A stretch of DNA of 9,090 nt from Candidatus Omnitrophota bacterium (GCA_028719045.1 JAQULD010000062.1:1-9090), one strand, 5' to 3'; positions 1-7,114 are shown, numbered from the stretch's first letter. Notes: generated from the letters alone by a model not told the origin. Made by a program: numbers and translations.

Positions 1-1
1 T

Positions 2-889
2 AAAAGGCTGTGCTCCCGGCCGGGGCTTGCCTTGACCGTTGAAGTGAACGGGGAATTAAGGATCATCAAGGGGACTTTAGGCACGCCGGCGAAGATCCTG
101 CTTAATAAAAGGGAAGTTTTTTCTTTGACCGATAAGATCGGCAATAACGATGTGTTGGAATTCCAGGAGGCTGTCGACGGAAATAATGGCAGCGCCACAA
201 TAAGCGAAATACTTGAAACGCTCCCCGTAAAGGTCACATTTAACGGGGAAACCCTGGAAGTCGATCCGCCCGTGCTTATGAATGGCCGCCAGGCGGCGCT
301 TGACGAACAGGTGCCTGATCTGGCCAAAATCGAGACCAGTCCCTTAAGAGTAAGGGATGTTTTAAGGTTTAAAGGTATAAACCTGGAGAATCTTTCCGAA
401 AGGCAGATACTGGTAAATATAAACAGCGCTCCCAAGATCTTGACCCAGCGTAATTTTACCTTGCATCTTAACGCGGCGCTCTGCGATTTGGATGCCCCGG
501 TTAATCCGCTGGACCAGGTGCAGTTTACCCCGGATGCCCCCACTTTTTACCGGATCAAGGACATCATTGAGATCCCGGAAGGGAGCGAAAAACTGCGGGT
601 AAATGTAGACGGCAAGGATCTGGAATTAGCGCTTGATTCCGTGCAGGTTTTTATGAACGGACAGGCTGTTAAGCCGGAAGAATTCCTGATCGACGGCGCG
701 GATATCAAGGTATTTCTGGTCAAGGAAAAAAAGGTCCTGCTTTCCGAAATATTCAAGTATATAGAATTTGACCCTTACAAGGGAATAGGCAAGAATATCA
801 AAATAACCGTAAACGAGCGCCCGGCAGGTTTTACCACGCCGCTTGAAAACGGCGCCAGGGTCAGGATAGATTTTGAAGACAGGGTTTAG
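2..889 (+). CDS. C-terminal part of an FtsA/PilM-like protein with beta-rich tail repeats (5' end outside window)
   Basis: The frame is open from the window edge (position 2) to TAG at 887-889, so this is the 3' part of a longer gene. A TTG at 32 is in frame but has no ribosome site and sits inside conserved-looking sequence, so it is not taken as the start. The visible 295 residues contain no nucleotide-binding motif. They consist of repeated short strands ending in an Asn-Gly-like turn, followed by hydrophobic strands (e.g. VLMNGRQAAL, VFMNGQAV, ITVNERPAGF). From memory of the family, this resembles the long tail of FtsA-like actin-fold ATPases in Firmicutes, where the segment after the ATPase core begins with a phrase like LTVEVNGELR. 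Such proteins are linked to cell division or type IV pilus assembly. The family call is inferred, because the ATPase core is upstream of the window. A 51-nt gap separates it from comFB, with no terminator seen. Confidence 0.6.
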   Translation, partial: KRLCSRPGLALTVEVNGELRIIKGTLGTPAKILLNKREVFSLTDKIGNNDVLEFQEAVDGNNGSATISEILETLPVKVTFNGETLEVDPPVLMNGRQAALDEQVPDLAKIETSPLRVRDVLRFKGINLENLSERQILVNINSAPKILTQRNFTLHLNAALCDLDAPVNPLDQVQFTPDAPTFYRIKDIIEIPEGSEKLRVNVDGKDLELALDSVQVFMNGQAVKPEEFLIDGADIKVFLVKEKKVLLSEIFKYIEFDPYKGIGKNIKITVNERPAGFTTPLENGARVRIDFEDRV

Positions 890-940
890 GATAGCGTAGC
901 TGTACGTTTTGAACTTTAAGCTATATTCCAAGGAGGGAAA

Positions 941-1204
941 ATGGAAGTCCACAATTATATGGAAGACTTGGTCGAAGAAGAATTGGAACAGCTGTTTGAA
1001 GAAACAGAGGATGTCTGCAAATGCCAGAAATGCAAGATGGATATTATGGTGTGGGCGTTGAACAGGCTCCCGCCCAAATACGTGATCACCGATAAGGGCA
1101 GGATGTATACGAAACTGAAAGAACAGGAGATCCAATTCAAGGCCGATGTGGTAAGAGAGATCACAAAGGCGATATTGCATGTAAGCAAGAATCCACAGCA
1201 TTAA
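941..1204 (+). CDS. comFB: ComFB-family protein, probable cyclic-dinucleotide receptor
   Basis: An 87-residue protein covering the whole ComFB domain. Family hallmarks are NYMEDLVEEEL at residues 5-15, a Cys-rich turn VCKCQKCK (Cys at about 27, 29 and 32), ALNRLPPKYV at 40-49 and a C-terminal helix ending KAILHVSKNP. The start is fixed by AGGAGG at 931-936, four bases before ATG. ComFB was named from a late-competence operon in Bacillus, where the solved protein is a dimer that binds zinc through cysteines. Cyanobacterial and Bacillus members have more recently been described as receptors for cyclic di-nucleotides that affect motility. As first gene of the chemotaxis run, only 8 nt before cheR, it probably links second-messenger level to motility. 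The ligand here is not known from sequence. Confidence 0.9.
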   Translation: MEVHNYMEDLVEEELEQLFEETEDVCKCQKCKMDIMVWALNRLPPKYVITDKGRMYTKLKEQEIQFKADVVREITKAILHVSKNPQH

Positions 1205-1212
1205 TTTTGAAT

Positions 1213-2046
1213 ATGAACTCTACGCAAAACCTGGAATTTTTAAACGATTTCGAATTCGATAAATTCGTGGATTTTATACGCAAAAATCAGGGTATCGATT
1301 TAAGTTTTTACCGCAAGAGCTTTGTCTTAAGGAGGCTGCGGCTGCGCATGTCGCAGACCGAATCGGAAAACTACCTTGATTACGTGAATTGCATAAAGAA
1401 GGTCCCTGAAGAATTCAGCAATTTTCTCGATGCCCTTGGGATAAACGTTACCGAATTTTTCCGTGACCCGGAAGTTTTCGCCGCCTTCAAAGAAAAAACC
1501 CTGGCGGAGTTGATTTCCAGGAAAGAGTCTTCTTACCAGAGCACGATACGCATCTGGTCGGCTGCCTGCGCTTCCGGGGAAGAGGCGTATTCTTTGGCTA
1601 TAACCGTTAAAGAGGCCCTTGAGCGCACTAAAAAAGTTTTTAAAGTCGGTATCTGGGCAACGGATATGGATAGCGATGCCCTGTCCAAGGCTAAAAAAGC
1701 GGAGTATAAAGCTTTTGATTTAAGAAAATTAGATAAGAAAATTCTTGAAAAATACTTCATACCCGCATATAATAGCCTTTATAATTTAAAGGAAGAGGTA
1801 AAACAGATGGTGACCTTCCAGCGCCATAACCTTATTACCGATGAGCCTTTAAATTTTATGGATGTGATATTCTGCCGTAACATGATGATATATCTTAACC
1901 GGCAGCAGCAGGAAGCCATGGCCGTTAAGTTCCATCACGGCCTTAATTCTAAAGGCTACCTGGTAGTAGGTAAGGTTGAAAGCGTCTGGGGCAAGGATTT
2001 ATTTAAACTAGTAGAGACGCGAGAAAAGATATATCAGAAAATATAG
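1213..2046 (+). CDS. cheR: CheR, chemoreceptor glutamate methyltransferase
   Basis: Transfers a methyl group from S-adenosylmethionine to glutamates on the cytoplasmic helices of chemoreceptors, driving adaptation. The 277-residue product has the N-terminal all-helical CheR domain (about 12-75) and a Rossmann methyltransferase domain. Motifs are NVTEFFRD (78-85), the SAM-binding loop AACASGEEAYS (about 117-127), the acidic strand ATDMD (near 149), the late motif DVIFCRNMMIYL and the closing GYLVVGKVES. All key positions are present; Ala replaces the usual Pro after GEE. There are two possible starts, TTG at 1207 and ATG at 1213. ATG is preferred, although neither has a Shine-Dalgarno sequence. 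The gene begins 8 nt after the comFB stop, so translation may be coupled. No C-terminal TPR or other extra domain is present. It would act on the MCP in this operon. Confidence 0.96.
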   Translation: MNSTQNLEFLNDFEFDKFVDFIRKNQGIDLSFYRKSFVLRRLRLRMSQTESENYLDYVNCIKKVPEEFSNFLDALGINVTEFFRDPEVFAAFKEKTLAELISRKESSYQSTIRIWSAACASGEEAYSLAITVKEALERTKKVFKVGIWATDMDSDALSKAKKAEYKAFDLRKLDKKILEKYFIPAYNSLYNLKEEVKQMVTFQRHNLITDEPLNFMDVIFCRNMMIYLNRQQQEAMAVKFHHGLNSKGYLVVGKVESVWGKDLFKLVETREKIYQKI

Positions 2047-2078
2047 AAAAATGACAAGCTTGAAATTTGCAAACAGAC

Positions 2079-2087
2079 AAAGGAGGT
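2079..2087 (+). promoter_or_regulatory. Ribosome binding site that sets the cheY start
   Basis: AAAGGAGGT lies six bases before ATG at 2094. It rules out the upstream in-frame ATG at 2067, which would put nine non-conserved residues before the conserved N-terminal strand and would place this site inside the gene. Confidence 0.85.
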
Positions 2088-2093
2088 AGCAAT

Positions 2094-2465
2094 ATGGCAA
2101 GGGTATTAGTCGTAGATGATGCTCTGTTTATGCGTAGAATGTTATCCGACATCTTGAAAAAAGAGGGCATCGAGGTTTGCGGTGAGGCCGAAAACGGCAA
2201 AGACGCGATTGATAAATACCAGCAGCTAAAGCCGGACCTGGTGACCATGGATATCGTTATGCCGAAAGTCGAAGAGATCGACGGAATCGCTGCCGTAAAA
2301 GAAATAATGAAAGTTGACCCGCAGGCCAAGATCATCATGGTATCGGCAATGGGCCAGCATTCCTTGGTAGTAGAAGCGATCCAGGCCGGAGCAAAAGACT
2401 TCGTCACCAAACCGTTCCAGCCCTCCAGGGTAATCGAGGCTTTAAAGAGGGTTCTCGGAGGTTGA
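2094..2465 (+). CDS. cheY: CheY, single-domain chemotaxis response regulator
   Basis: A 123-residue stand-alone receiver domain. It takes phosphate from CheA and carries the signal to the motor or another motility output. The acidic pocket is Asp8-Asp9, the phosphorylation site is Asp53 in VTMDIVMP, the switch residue is Ser84 and the conserved lysine is Lys106 in TKPFQPSR. The C-terminal half (SAMGQHSLVVEAIQAGAKDF) closely resembles Thermotoga-type CheY. One oddity is the loop after the phospho-Asp. It reads MPKVEEIDG, where the family normally has MPxMDG, so about three extra residues sit between the Pro and the Asp-Gly. The stop overlaps the cheD ATG by one base (TGATG). Dephosphorylation is probably by CheC, encoded three genes downstream. 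A stand-alone receiver with another output cannot be excluded, but the gene order favours CheY. Confidence 0.93.
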   Translation: MARVLVVDDALFMRRMLSDILKKEGIEVCGEAENGKDAIDKYQQLKPDLVTMDIVMPKVEEIDGIAAVKEIMKVDPQAKIIMVSAMGQHSLVVEAIQAGAKDFVTKPFQPSRVIEALKRVLGG

Positions 2466-2965
2466 TGAGTCCAGTCATGGAAGAAAAAATAATTGAAGTG
2501 AATATGGCTCAGATGGAGATATCGCAGGCCCCCGCAAGGCTGGTTACGCGCGGCCTTGGTTCATGCCTTGGCATTACACTTTACGATGCTTCGAGGAAAG
2601 CGGGCGGGATGTCCCATCCAATGCTCCCGGATATTGAAAAATCAAGAATAAAATCCAACCCTTCGCGTTTTGTTAATTCCGCTATCAGGAAAATGGTAGA
2701 TGAGCTGCAAAAACAGGGCAGCTCTAAGAATCAGCTGGTAGCTAAAATTTTCGGCGGCGCGCATATGTTTGGTTTTATCGCTTCAGACAGTATTCTTAAC
2801 GTCGGGCAGAAAAACGTTGAAGTGGCCCAAACTGTCTTGAAAGAACTCGGAATAGAAATTGTTTGTCAGGAAACAGGCGGAAGCTTTGGAAGGACGATAG
2901 AACTTAGCCTGGAAACCGGGAAAGTGCTGGTAAAAACCGTTTCCTGGGGAGAAAAAGAAGTCTAA
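2465..2965 (+). CDS. cheD: CheD, chemoreceptor glutamine deamidase
   Basis: Deamidates selected glutamines on chemoreceptors to glutamate, creating methylation sites; in Bacillus it also binds CheC and tunes its activity. The 166-residue product has the full catalytic set. Thr28 and Cys34 lie in VTRGLGSC, and His51 lies in GGMSHPMLP. The Thr-to-Cys (6) and Cys-to-His (17) spacings equal those of the characterised Thermotoga enzyme (Thr21, Cys27, His44). The later conserved stretch KIFGGAHMF and the C-terminal GGSFGRTIEL are also present. The chosen ATG at 2465 overlaps the cheY stop and follows GGAGG (2457-2461) by only three bases. An alternative ATG at 2477 would remove four residues. The stop codon abuts the cheB ATG directly. 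Confidence 0.96.
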   Translation: MSPVMEEKIIEVNMAQMEISQAPARLVTRGLGSCLGITLYDASRKAGGMSHPMLPDIEKSRIKSNPSRFVNSAIRKMVDELQKQGSSKNQLVAKIFGGAHMFGFIASDSILNVGQKNVEVAQTVLKELGIEIVCQETGGSFGRTIELSLETGKVLVKTVSWGEKEV

Positions 2966-4033
2966 ATGGACAAGAAAATCCGTGTTTTAGTTGTCGATGA
3001 TTCATTTTTGATGCGTCAGATCATTTCCGATATAATAAATAGCGACGCAAGCTTAGAGGTCGTGGGTAAAGCCAAGGATGGGAAAGACGCTTTGGAAATG
3101 ACCTTCCTGCTTAAACCCGACGTGATCACCCTTGACATAAATTTACCCGGGATGGATGGTTTGGCTGTGCTTGAAGAAGTGATGAAGAAACAGCCTACCA
3201 GGGTTGTTATGATCTCCGCTTACACCCGTTCAGGGGCAACCGCCACGCTTAAGGCCCTGGAATTGGGAGCGGTGGATTTTCTCGCAAAACCATCGGGAGA
3301 AATCTCGCTGGACCTTAATGAGCTGAAAGAAGAAATAATATCCAAGATAAAATTAGCTTATAAAGTCGATATAAGCAAGTTTATAGCTCTCCCCCGTTCG
3401 ATAGTGGGAGGGCTCGCCCCTGCGGAAGAAACAAAGAAGCCGCAGTTAATAAAGAAATTAGTGCTTATCGCCGCTTCTACCGGTGGGCCCAAAGCGATAT
3501 TGGATGTAATGCATGATATTCCCGCGGACCTGCCCGTGACCTTCCTTATCGTACAGCATATGCCTTTGGGTTTTACTTTAAGTTTCGCTGAAAGGATATC
3601 CTGGCAGTCGCAGGTTAAGACGAAGGAAGCGGAAGAAGGGGATATCCTCGTTGCGGGCAAAGCATTTCTCGCTCCCGCCGGATATCACATGACTGTGGAT
3701 AGGGAACAGGATAAGCTTAAGATAAAACTAAACGTTGATCCTCTGGTTAATTTCGTGCGCCCGGCGGCGGACGTGACCATGTTTTCGGCGGCTGAAATAT
3801 TCGGCAAGGATATAGTGACCGTAGTGCTGACCGGCATGGGCAAGGACGGCCTTGAAGGCGTCAGGAAAATAAAAGAAAAAGGCGGTTTCATCATAGTCCA
3901 GGATGAGAAGACATCGGCTGTCTGGGGCATGCCGAAGGCGATTTACGACGCGGGCCTTGCGGACAAAGTTTTACCACTGCCCGACATTGCCAAGGCCATA
4001 ATGGAAAGAATCCAATTGGAGAATTCCAGGTGA
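2966..4033 (+). CDS. cheB: CheB, receptor methylesterase/glutamine deamidase response regulator
   Basis: Removes methyl groups from receptor glutamyl esters when phosphorylated, closing the adaptation feedback. The 355-residue product has a receiver domain (about 4-120) with Asp11/Asp12, phospho-acceptor Asp57 in ITLDINLPGMDG, and Lys108. A linker of about 40 residues follows, then the methylesterase domain (about 163-350). Its catalytic triad is Ser171 (IAASTGGP), His198 (VQHMP) and Asp294 (TGMGKDG). The His-to-Asp spacing of 96 equals that of the E. coli enzyme. The conserved WGMPKAIYDAGLAD segment near the end is intact. The ATG follows the cheD stop with no gap and only a weak purine-rich upstream stretch, suggesting coupled translation. 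The last four bases overlap cheC. Confidence 0.97.
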   Translation: MDKKIRVLVVDDSFLMRQIISDIINSDASLEVVGKAKDGKDALEMTFLLKPDVITLDINLPGMDGLAVLEEVMKKQPTRVVMISAYTRSGATATLKALELGAVDFLAKPSGEISLDLNELKEEIISKIKLAYKVDISKFIALPRSIVGGLAPAEETKKPQLIKKLVLIAASTGGPKAILDVMHDIPADLPVTFLIVQHMPLGFTLSFAERISWQSQVKTKEAEEGDILVAGKAFLAPAGYHMTVDREQDKLKIKLNVDPLVNFVRPAADVTMFSAAEIFGKDIVTVVLTGMGKDGLEGVRKIKEKGGFIIVQDEKTSAVWGMPKAIYDAGLADKVLPLPDIAKAIMERIQLENSR

Positions 4034-4644
4034 GAGAAAAATTATCTCTGACTCAGCTTGATCTGTTAAAAGAGATAGGCACGATAGGGGCTGCTACCGC
4101 GGCGACCGCCCTTGCGGACTTGATCGCGACAAAAGTTGAAATTATCGTGCCTGAAGTTAACCTTGTCCCCATCGAAACCATTCATAATTTACTCGGGGAC
4201 ATGGATAGGTTGTTCTTTGTTTTGGACATGGAGATAAAAGGGGATGTGCTGGGCAGGATATTCCTTTTATTTTCCCCGGATGACGCAAGATTCCTGGCGA
4301 GCGCCCTGCTCGGTAAACCCAAAGAAGAAATAGATTTTAATGATGACCTGTTCCAGTCTTCCCTGAAAGAATCCGCCAATATCTTAGGCGGTTCCTATGT
4401 TTCAGCGCTGGCAGAGATGATACATAAAAATATACTTACCTCAGTGCCTTCCTTAGCTATGGACATGGTAGGGGCGATACTTGATTTTATTTTTATACAG
4501 ATCGCCCAATTCTCCGAAGAAGCTATTTTTATCAAGACGGATATGAAAGTCAAGGGATTGAACCTCGAAGGCTTATTCCTGTTTTTTCCAGCCACCGAAT
4601 CTTTAAATAAGATTTTTGAGATCTTACTCGGTTCAAAAGAGTAA
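4030..4644 (+). CDS. cheC: CheC, CheY-P phosphatase and CheD partner
   Basis: A 204-residue protein of the CheC/CheX/FliY phosphatase family, which hydrolyses CheY-P using paired Glu and Asn side chains. CheC proteins usually have two such sites. The second site here is intact: Glu114 and Asn117 in LKESANILGGSY. The first is changed: it reads LLKEIGTIGAAT, keeping Glu15 but placing Thr at 18 where the catalytic Asn is expected; the next Asn (GAGN in relatives) is also Thr. The protein probably works through one site. The start is GTG at 4030 in a GTGA overlap with the cheB stop, served by GGAG at 4018-4021. CheX is an alternative name for single-site members, but the length, the pseudo-symmetric halves and the neighbouring cheD fit CheC better. 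Confidence 0.92.
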   Translation: MREKLSLTQLDLLKEIGTIGAATAATALADLIATKVEIIVPEVNLVPIETIHNLLGDMDRLFFVLDMEIKGDVLGRIFLLFSPDDARFLASALLGKPKEEIDFNDDLFQSSLKESANILGGSYVSALAEMIHKNILTSVPSLAMDMVGAILDFIFIQIAQFSEEAIFIKTDMKVKGLNLEGLFLFFPATESLNKIFEILLGSKE

Positions 4645-4677
4645 TATCTTGCATTTGAATGATAGAAAGGGGTTATT

Positions 4678-5178
4678 ATGGCCGAGAACAAAACTAAAGA
4701 ATACCAGCTGGTGGTTTTTACTATCGGTGACGAAGAATTCGGAGTGGATATAAGCCAGGTAAGAGAAATCGTCAGGCTGCTCCAGATCACTTATCTTCCC
4801 AAAGCCCCGGAATTCATAGAAGGCGTCGTAAACTTAAGGGGCCAGGTGGTGGCGGTTATAGACCTGGCAAAAAGGCTCGGTTTATCCACCAAAGGCCGCG
4901 GAGAAACCACGCGTATAGTCATTGTGGAATTCGGGGAAAATACGGTAGGCATGATAGTGGATTCCGTCTCCGAAGTCTTGAGGCTTTCTTCCGAATACGT
5001 GGAAGCGGTCCCGGCGCTCGTTATTACCGAAATACCGGAACCTTATATCTGGGGAGTGGGGAAATTAAAAGACAGGCTGCTTATCCTGCTTGATTTAAAA
5101 AGGATCCTGACCCCGGATGAAGTTCAGCATGTGGAACGGCAAGTAAAAACAATCGCCAGCAAAGATAAGGAAGACTAA
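4678..5178 (+). CDS. cheW: CheW, coupling protein between receptor and kinase
   Basis: Scaffold protein that joins MCP tips to the P5 domain of CheA in chemosensory arrays. The 166-residue product is a single CheW domain (about 8-150). It has the conserved opening [17 protein letters not shown], the receptor-contact motif NLRGQ at 52-56 and the second strand pair VIDLAKRLG. No histidine-kinase, HPt or receiver part is attached, so it is CheW and not CheV or CheA. ATG at 4678 is preceded by AAAGGGG (4666-4672) with a five-base gap. A 33-nt spacer follows cheC with no terminator or promoter visible, and the MCP begins two bases after the stop. Tight pairing with one receptor suggests it serves that receptor's array. 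Confidence 0.97.
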   Translation: MAENKTKEYQLVVFTIGDEEFGVDISQVREIVRLLQITYLPKAPEFIEGVVNLRGQVVAVIDLAKRLGLSTKGRGETTRIVIVEFGENTVGMIVDSVSEVLRLSSEYVEAVPALVITEIPEPYIWGVGKLKDRLLILLDLKRILTPDEVQHVERQVKTIASKDKED

Positions 5179-5180
5179 GA

Positions 5181-6845
5181 ATGGCCGCTATATCCTTAAA
5201 CAATCTCAGCATAAAACACAAAATCCTCGGATATTTTTTAGGCATTGTTGTCGGCATAGTGGCTTTGGTTATCGGCACTTCGGTTTTGGTCGAAAGCAGC
5301 ACCTTGCTGAAATTACAGATAAACAAAGCAAAGAATGTAGGCGCAAATCTGGCGGCTGCCTGTGTCGCTCCGGCAAAATCCGGCGCGCAGGACCAGATAA
5401 CCCAACTATTCAAAAAGGTAAAGAAGAACGACACAAATATACTTTATATAGCCTTTATAGATCAAAACGGCAAATACCTGGTTTCTGCGGAGCAGGATTC
5501 CAAAGATATCGCTTCTTTGGGGGCTGAGTTCGAAAAGCAGGCTCTTGGCGTTGAATCGTTGACTGTTTTAAGGCCTAAAGTTGGCAATCATGTTTTTGAA
5601 ATAGCGGTGCCGGTTGCAGGGGATAGCGATAAGCTGGGGACCTTAAGGATAGGGTATACCACCAAGTATATTGCTTCCGAATCAGGCGGCGTTATTTTTT
5701 TCACGGTCCTGGTTGGGATACTGGCGCTTTTGATAGGCTCTATAGTATACTTTTTTCTTATCCAGCAAAATATAGTTTATCCTTTGGGCCAAATGATGAT
5801 ATTGGCAAACCGGGTGGCTGAAGGAGACTTGTCACAAAAAGATATTAAGGTAAAGAACATGGATGAATTCGGCCAGCTGGCCGAAGCGCTCACAAAGATG
5901 ACTGACAGCCTGAGGGATATCGTGTCCCGGGTAAGGGATACCGCGGATAAGGTGGCTAACTCTCTGCAGGAAGTCTCTTCGACCATACAGGAAATGAACT
6001 CTTCCACCCAGGAAGTATCAAATGCGATTGTGCAGGTAAGCCGGGGAGCGGATAACCAGGCAAAACAGATTGAAGGAACGTTTGAGATCATGGAAAAATC
6101 CGCTGTTAGCCTTAAGCAGGTCGTGGCAAATGCCCAATCCGCCAACACCGCGGTCAGCCAGACCACTACAAGGGCGGAAAGCGCCCGTAATACCGCAAAT
6201 GAAGCCGTGGACAGGATAGGCAAGCTCACCAATGCGGTTTTGGAAACAACCACGGTTATTCAGTCTTTAGGTAAAATGTCCCAGCAAATAGGCGAAATCA
6301 CCGAAACCATTACCTCTATTGCCGATCAGACGAATCTTCTTGCTCTTAATGCCGCTATTGAAGCTGCCAGGGCGGGAGAAGCGGGGAGGGGTTTTGCTGT
6401 AGTCGCGGAAGAGGTGCGAAAGCTTGCTGAAGGAGCCGCTGAAGCTGTCAGAAAGATCGGAGGGCTTATAAAATCGATCCAGACTGAAACCAGCCGCGCC
6501 GTAAGTTCCATAGAATTGAGTTCCAAAGAGGTGCAGGGAGGCAAAGCCCAGGTTGCCAAGATCGCTGAAGTATTGGGCGAGATTAACAAGGTCGCGCAGG
6601 AGGCGACTACTTTTGTGAATCAGATTTCTACTGCCGGACAGGAACGGGTAGCGGAAATCGAACATATCGTTTCTTCCATAAATGAGGTGGCTACTATTGC
6701 CAAAGAGGCAGCCACTTCTGTCCAAGCCATATCTTCAACCAGCCAGGAGCAGACTGCAGCTATGCAGGAAATATCCGCGTCTGCCCAGGAACTGGCCCAT
6801 CTGGCCGTAGACCTCAAGGATTTGGTAGGTAAATTCAAATTCTAA
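5181..6845 (+). CDS. Transmembrane methyl-accepting chemotaxis protein (44-heptad type)
   Basis: A 554-residue inner-membrane chemoreceptor. TM1 is at about 15-37, followed by a periplasmic sensor of about 130 residues, TM2 at about 171-193, HAMP at about 198-245 and a long signalling hairpin. The sensor resembles a single Cache/PAS-like fold ([14 protein letters not shown] near its middle), though this is a weak call. The tip is the near-invariant [16 protein letters not shown], turning at about Glu400. About 155 residues precede it after HAMP and 154 follow, matching 22 heptads per arm, i.e. the 44H class. Candidate methylation pairs are Gln270-Glu271, Gln522-Glu523 and Gln529-Glu530. The first and last are almost equally distant from the tip. 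Their Gln residues would suit the CheD/CheB deamidases encoded nearby. There is no C-terminal NWETF-like tether. The helix after the tip reads [10 protein letters not shown], with Gly where Arg or Ser is common. Confidence 0.96.
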   Translation: MAAISLNNLSIKHKILGYFLGIVVGIVALVIGTSVLVESSTLLKLQINKAKNVGANLAAACVAPAKSGAQDQITQLFKKVKKNDTNILYIAFIDQNGKYLVSAEQDSKDIASLGAEFEKQALGVESLTVLRPKVGNHVFEIAVPVAGDSDKLGTLRIGYTTKYIASESGGVIFFTVLVGILALLIGSIVYFFLIQQNIVYPLGQMMILANRVAEGDLSQKDIKVKNMDEFGQLAEALTKMTDSLRDIVSRVRDTADKVANSLQEVSSTIQEMNSSTQEVSNAIVQVSRGADNQAKQIEGTFEIMEKSAVSLKQVVANAQSANTAVSQTTTRAESARNTANEAVDRIGKLTNAVLETTTVIQSLGKMSQQIGEITETITSIADQTNLLALNAAIEAARAGEAGRGFAVVAEEVRKLAEGAAEAVRKIGGLIKSIQTETSRAVSSIELSSKEVQGGKAQVAKIAEVLGEINKVAQEATTFVNQISTAGQERVAEIEHIVSSINEVATIAKEAATSVQAISSTSQEQTAAMQEISASAQELAHLAVDLKDLVGKFKF

Positions 6846-6896
6846 CGGTCGAAATCGGCTAACTCGCTGTAAACAAAAAAGTAATAAAAAAAATAC

Positions 6897-6924
6897 TTGA
6901 CAAATTTTATTTTTTTATTATACT
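6897..6924 (+). promoter_or_regulatory. Sigma-70-type promoter for the porin gene
   Basis: TTGACA at 6897-6902 and TATACT at 6919-6924 are separated by 16 bases of very AT-rich DNA. This is close to consensus. Transcription would begin near 6931, giving a leader of about 190 nt. It lies 50 nt after the MCP stop, and no convincing terminator separates the two. Confidence 0.75.
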
Positions 6925-6940
6925 TTAAATAGTGCATAAC

Positions 6941-6971
6941 TTGTTGATAAATTGTTGATAGTTTGTTGATA
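6941..6971 (+). repeat. Three tandem 11-bp repeats of TTGTTGATA
   Basis: TTGTTGATA occurs exactly at 6941-6949, 6952-6960 and 6963-6971, with an 11-bp period and variable two-base joints. The block lies from about +10 to +41 relative to the predicted start of the porin transcript. Head-to-tail 11-bp spacing is typical of OmpR/PhoB-family operators. The reverse complement (TTATCAACA) is also one base from a DnaA box. The binding protein is unknown. Confidence 0.8.
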
Positions 6972-6995
6972 AGCTGTGCAGTAAAAAGGTACCCT

Positions 6996-7100
6996 GGGTT
7001 TGCATTGTTCTTTCGATATCATTATCTGTAATTCATAAAAGCCGATTCCCGGTCTAGCTATGTTTGAGGCAGCCTAAGTACAGGGATTTAATGCAAATTC
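6996..7100 (+). other. Possible structured leader closed by a long-range stem
   Basis: TTTGCATT at 6999-7006 is perfectly complementary to AATGCAAA at 7090-7097. With outer G-C and G-U pairs (6996-6998 with 7098-7100) the stem reaches 11 pairs around about 83 enclosed bases, ending 14 nt before the ribosome site. The enclosed part holds GC-richer segments, including a possible TCCC/GGGA pairing. It matches no riboswitch class known to me. The rest of the 275-nt gap (6846-7120) holds only the promoter and repeats listed separately. Confidence 0.3.
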
Positions 7101-7114
7101 AATAGGGTTAACTT

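Noticed and set aside
32..34. TTG as the start of the first gene
   Set aside because: The frame stays open to the window edge, no ribosome site precedes TTG, and the sequence before it (PGLALTVEVNGE) reads as continuous domain.
890..940. A promoter for the chemotaxis operon in the gap before comFB
   Set aside because: TATATT at 922-927 has no -35 at a usable distance; TTGAAC at 909-914 leaves only seven bases between.
626..1201. Long reverse-strand open frame opposite the first two genes
   Set aside because: It lies antisense to two well-supported genes, has no ribosome site or family resemblance, and its composition fits a frame shadow.
6846..6896. Terminator after the MCP gene
   Set aside because: Only tiny complementary segments are present with no T-run directly after them. 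Read-through into the porin promoter region cannot be excluded.
7008..7088. Known riboswitch (c-di-GMP-I, cobalamin, fluoride, ykkC/guanidine)
   Set aside because: None of the conserved core sequences I know for these classes could be placed here.
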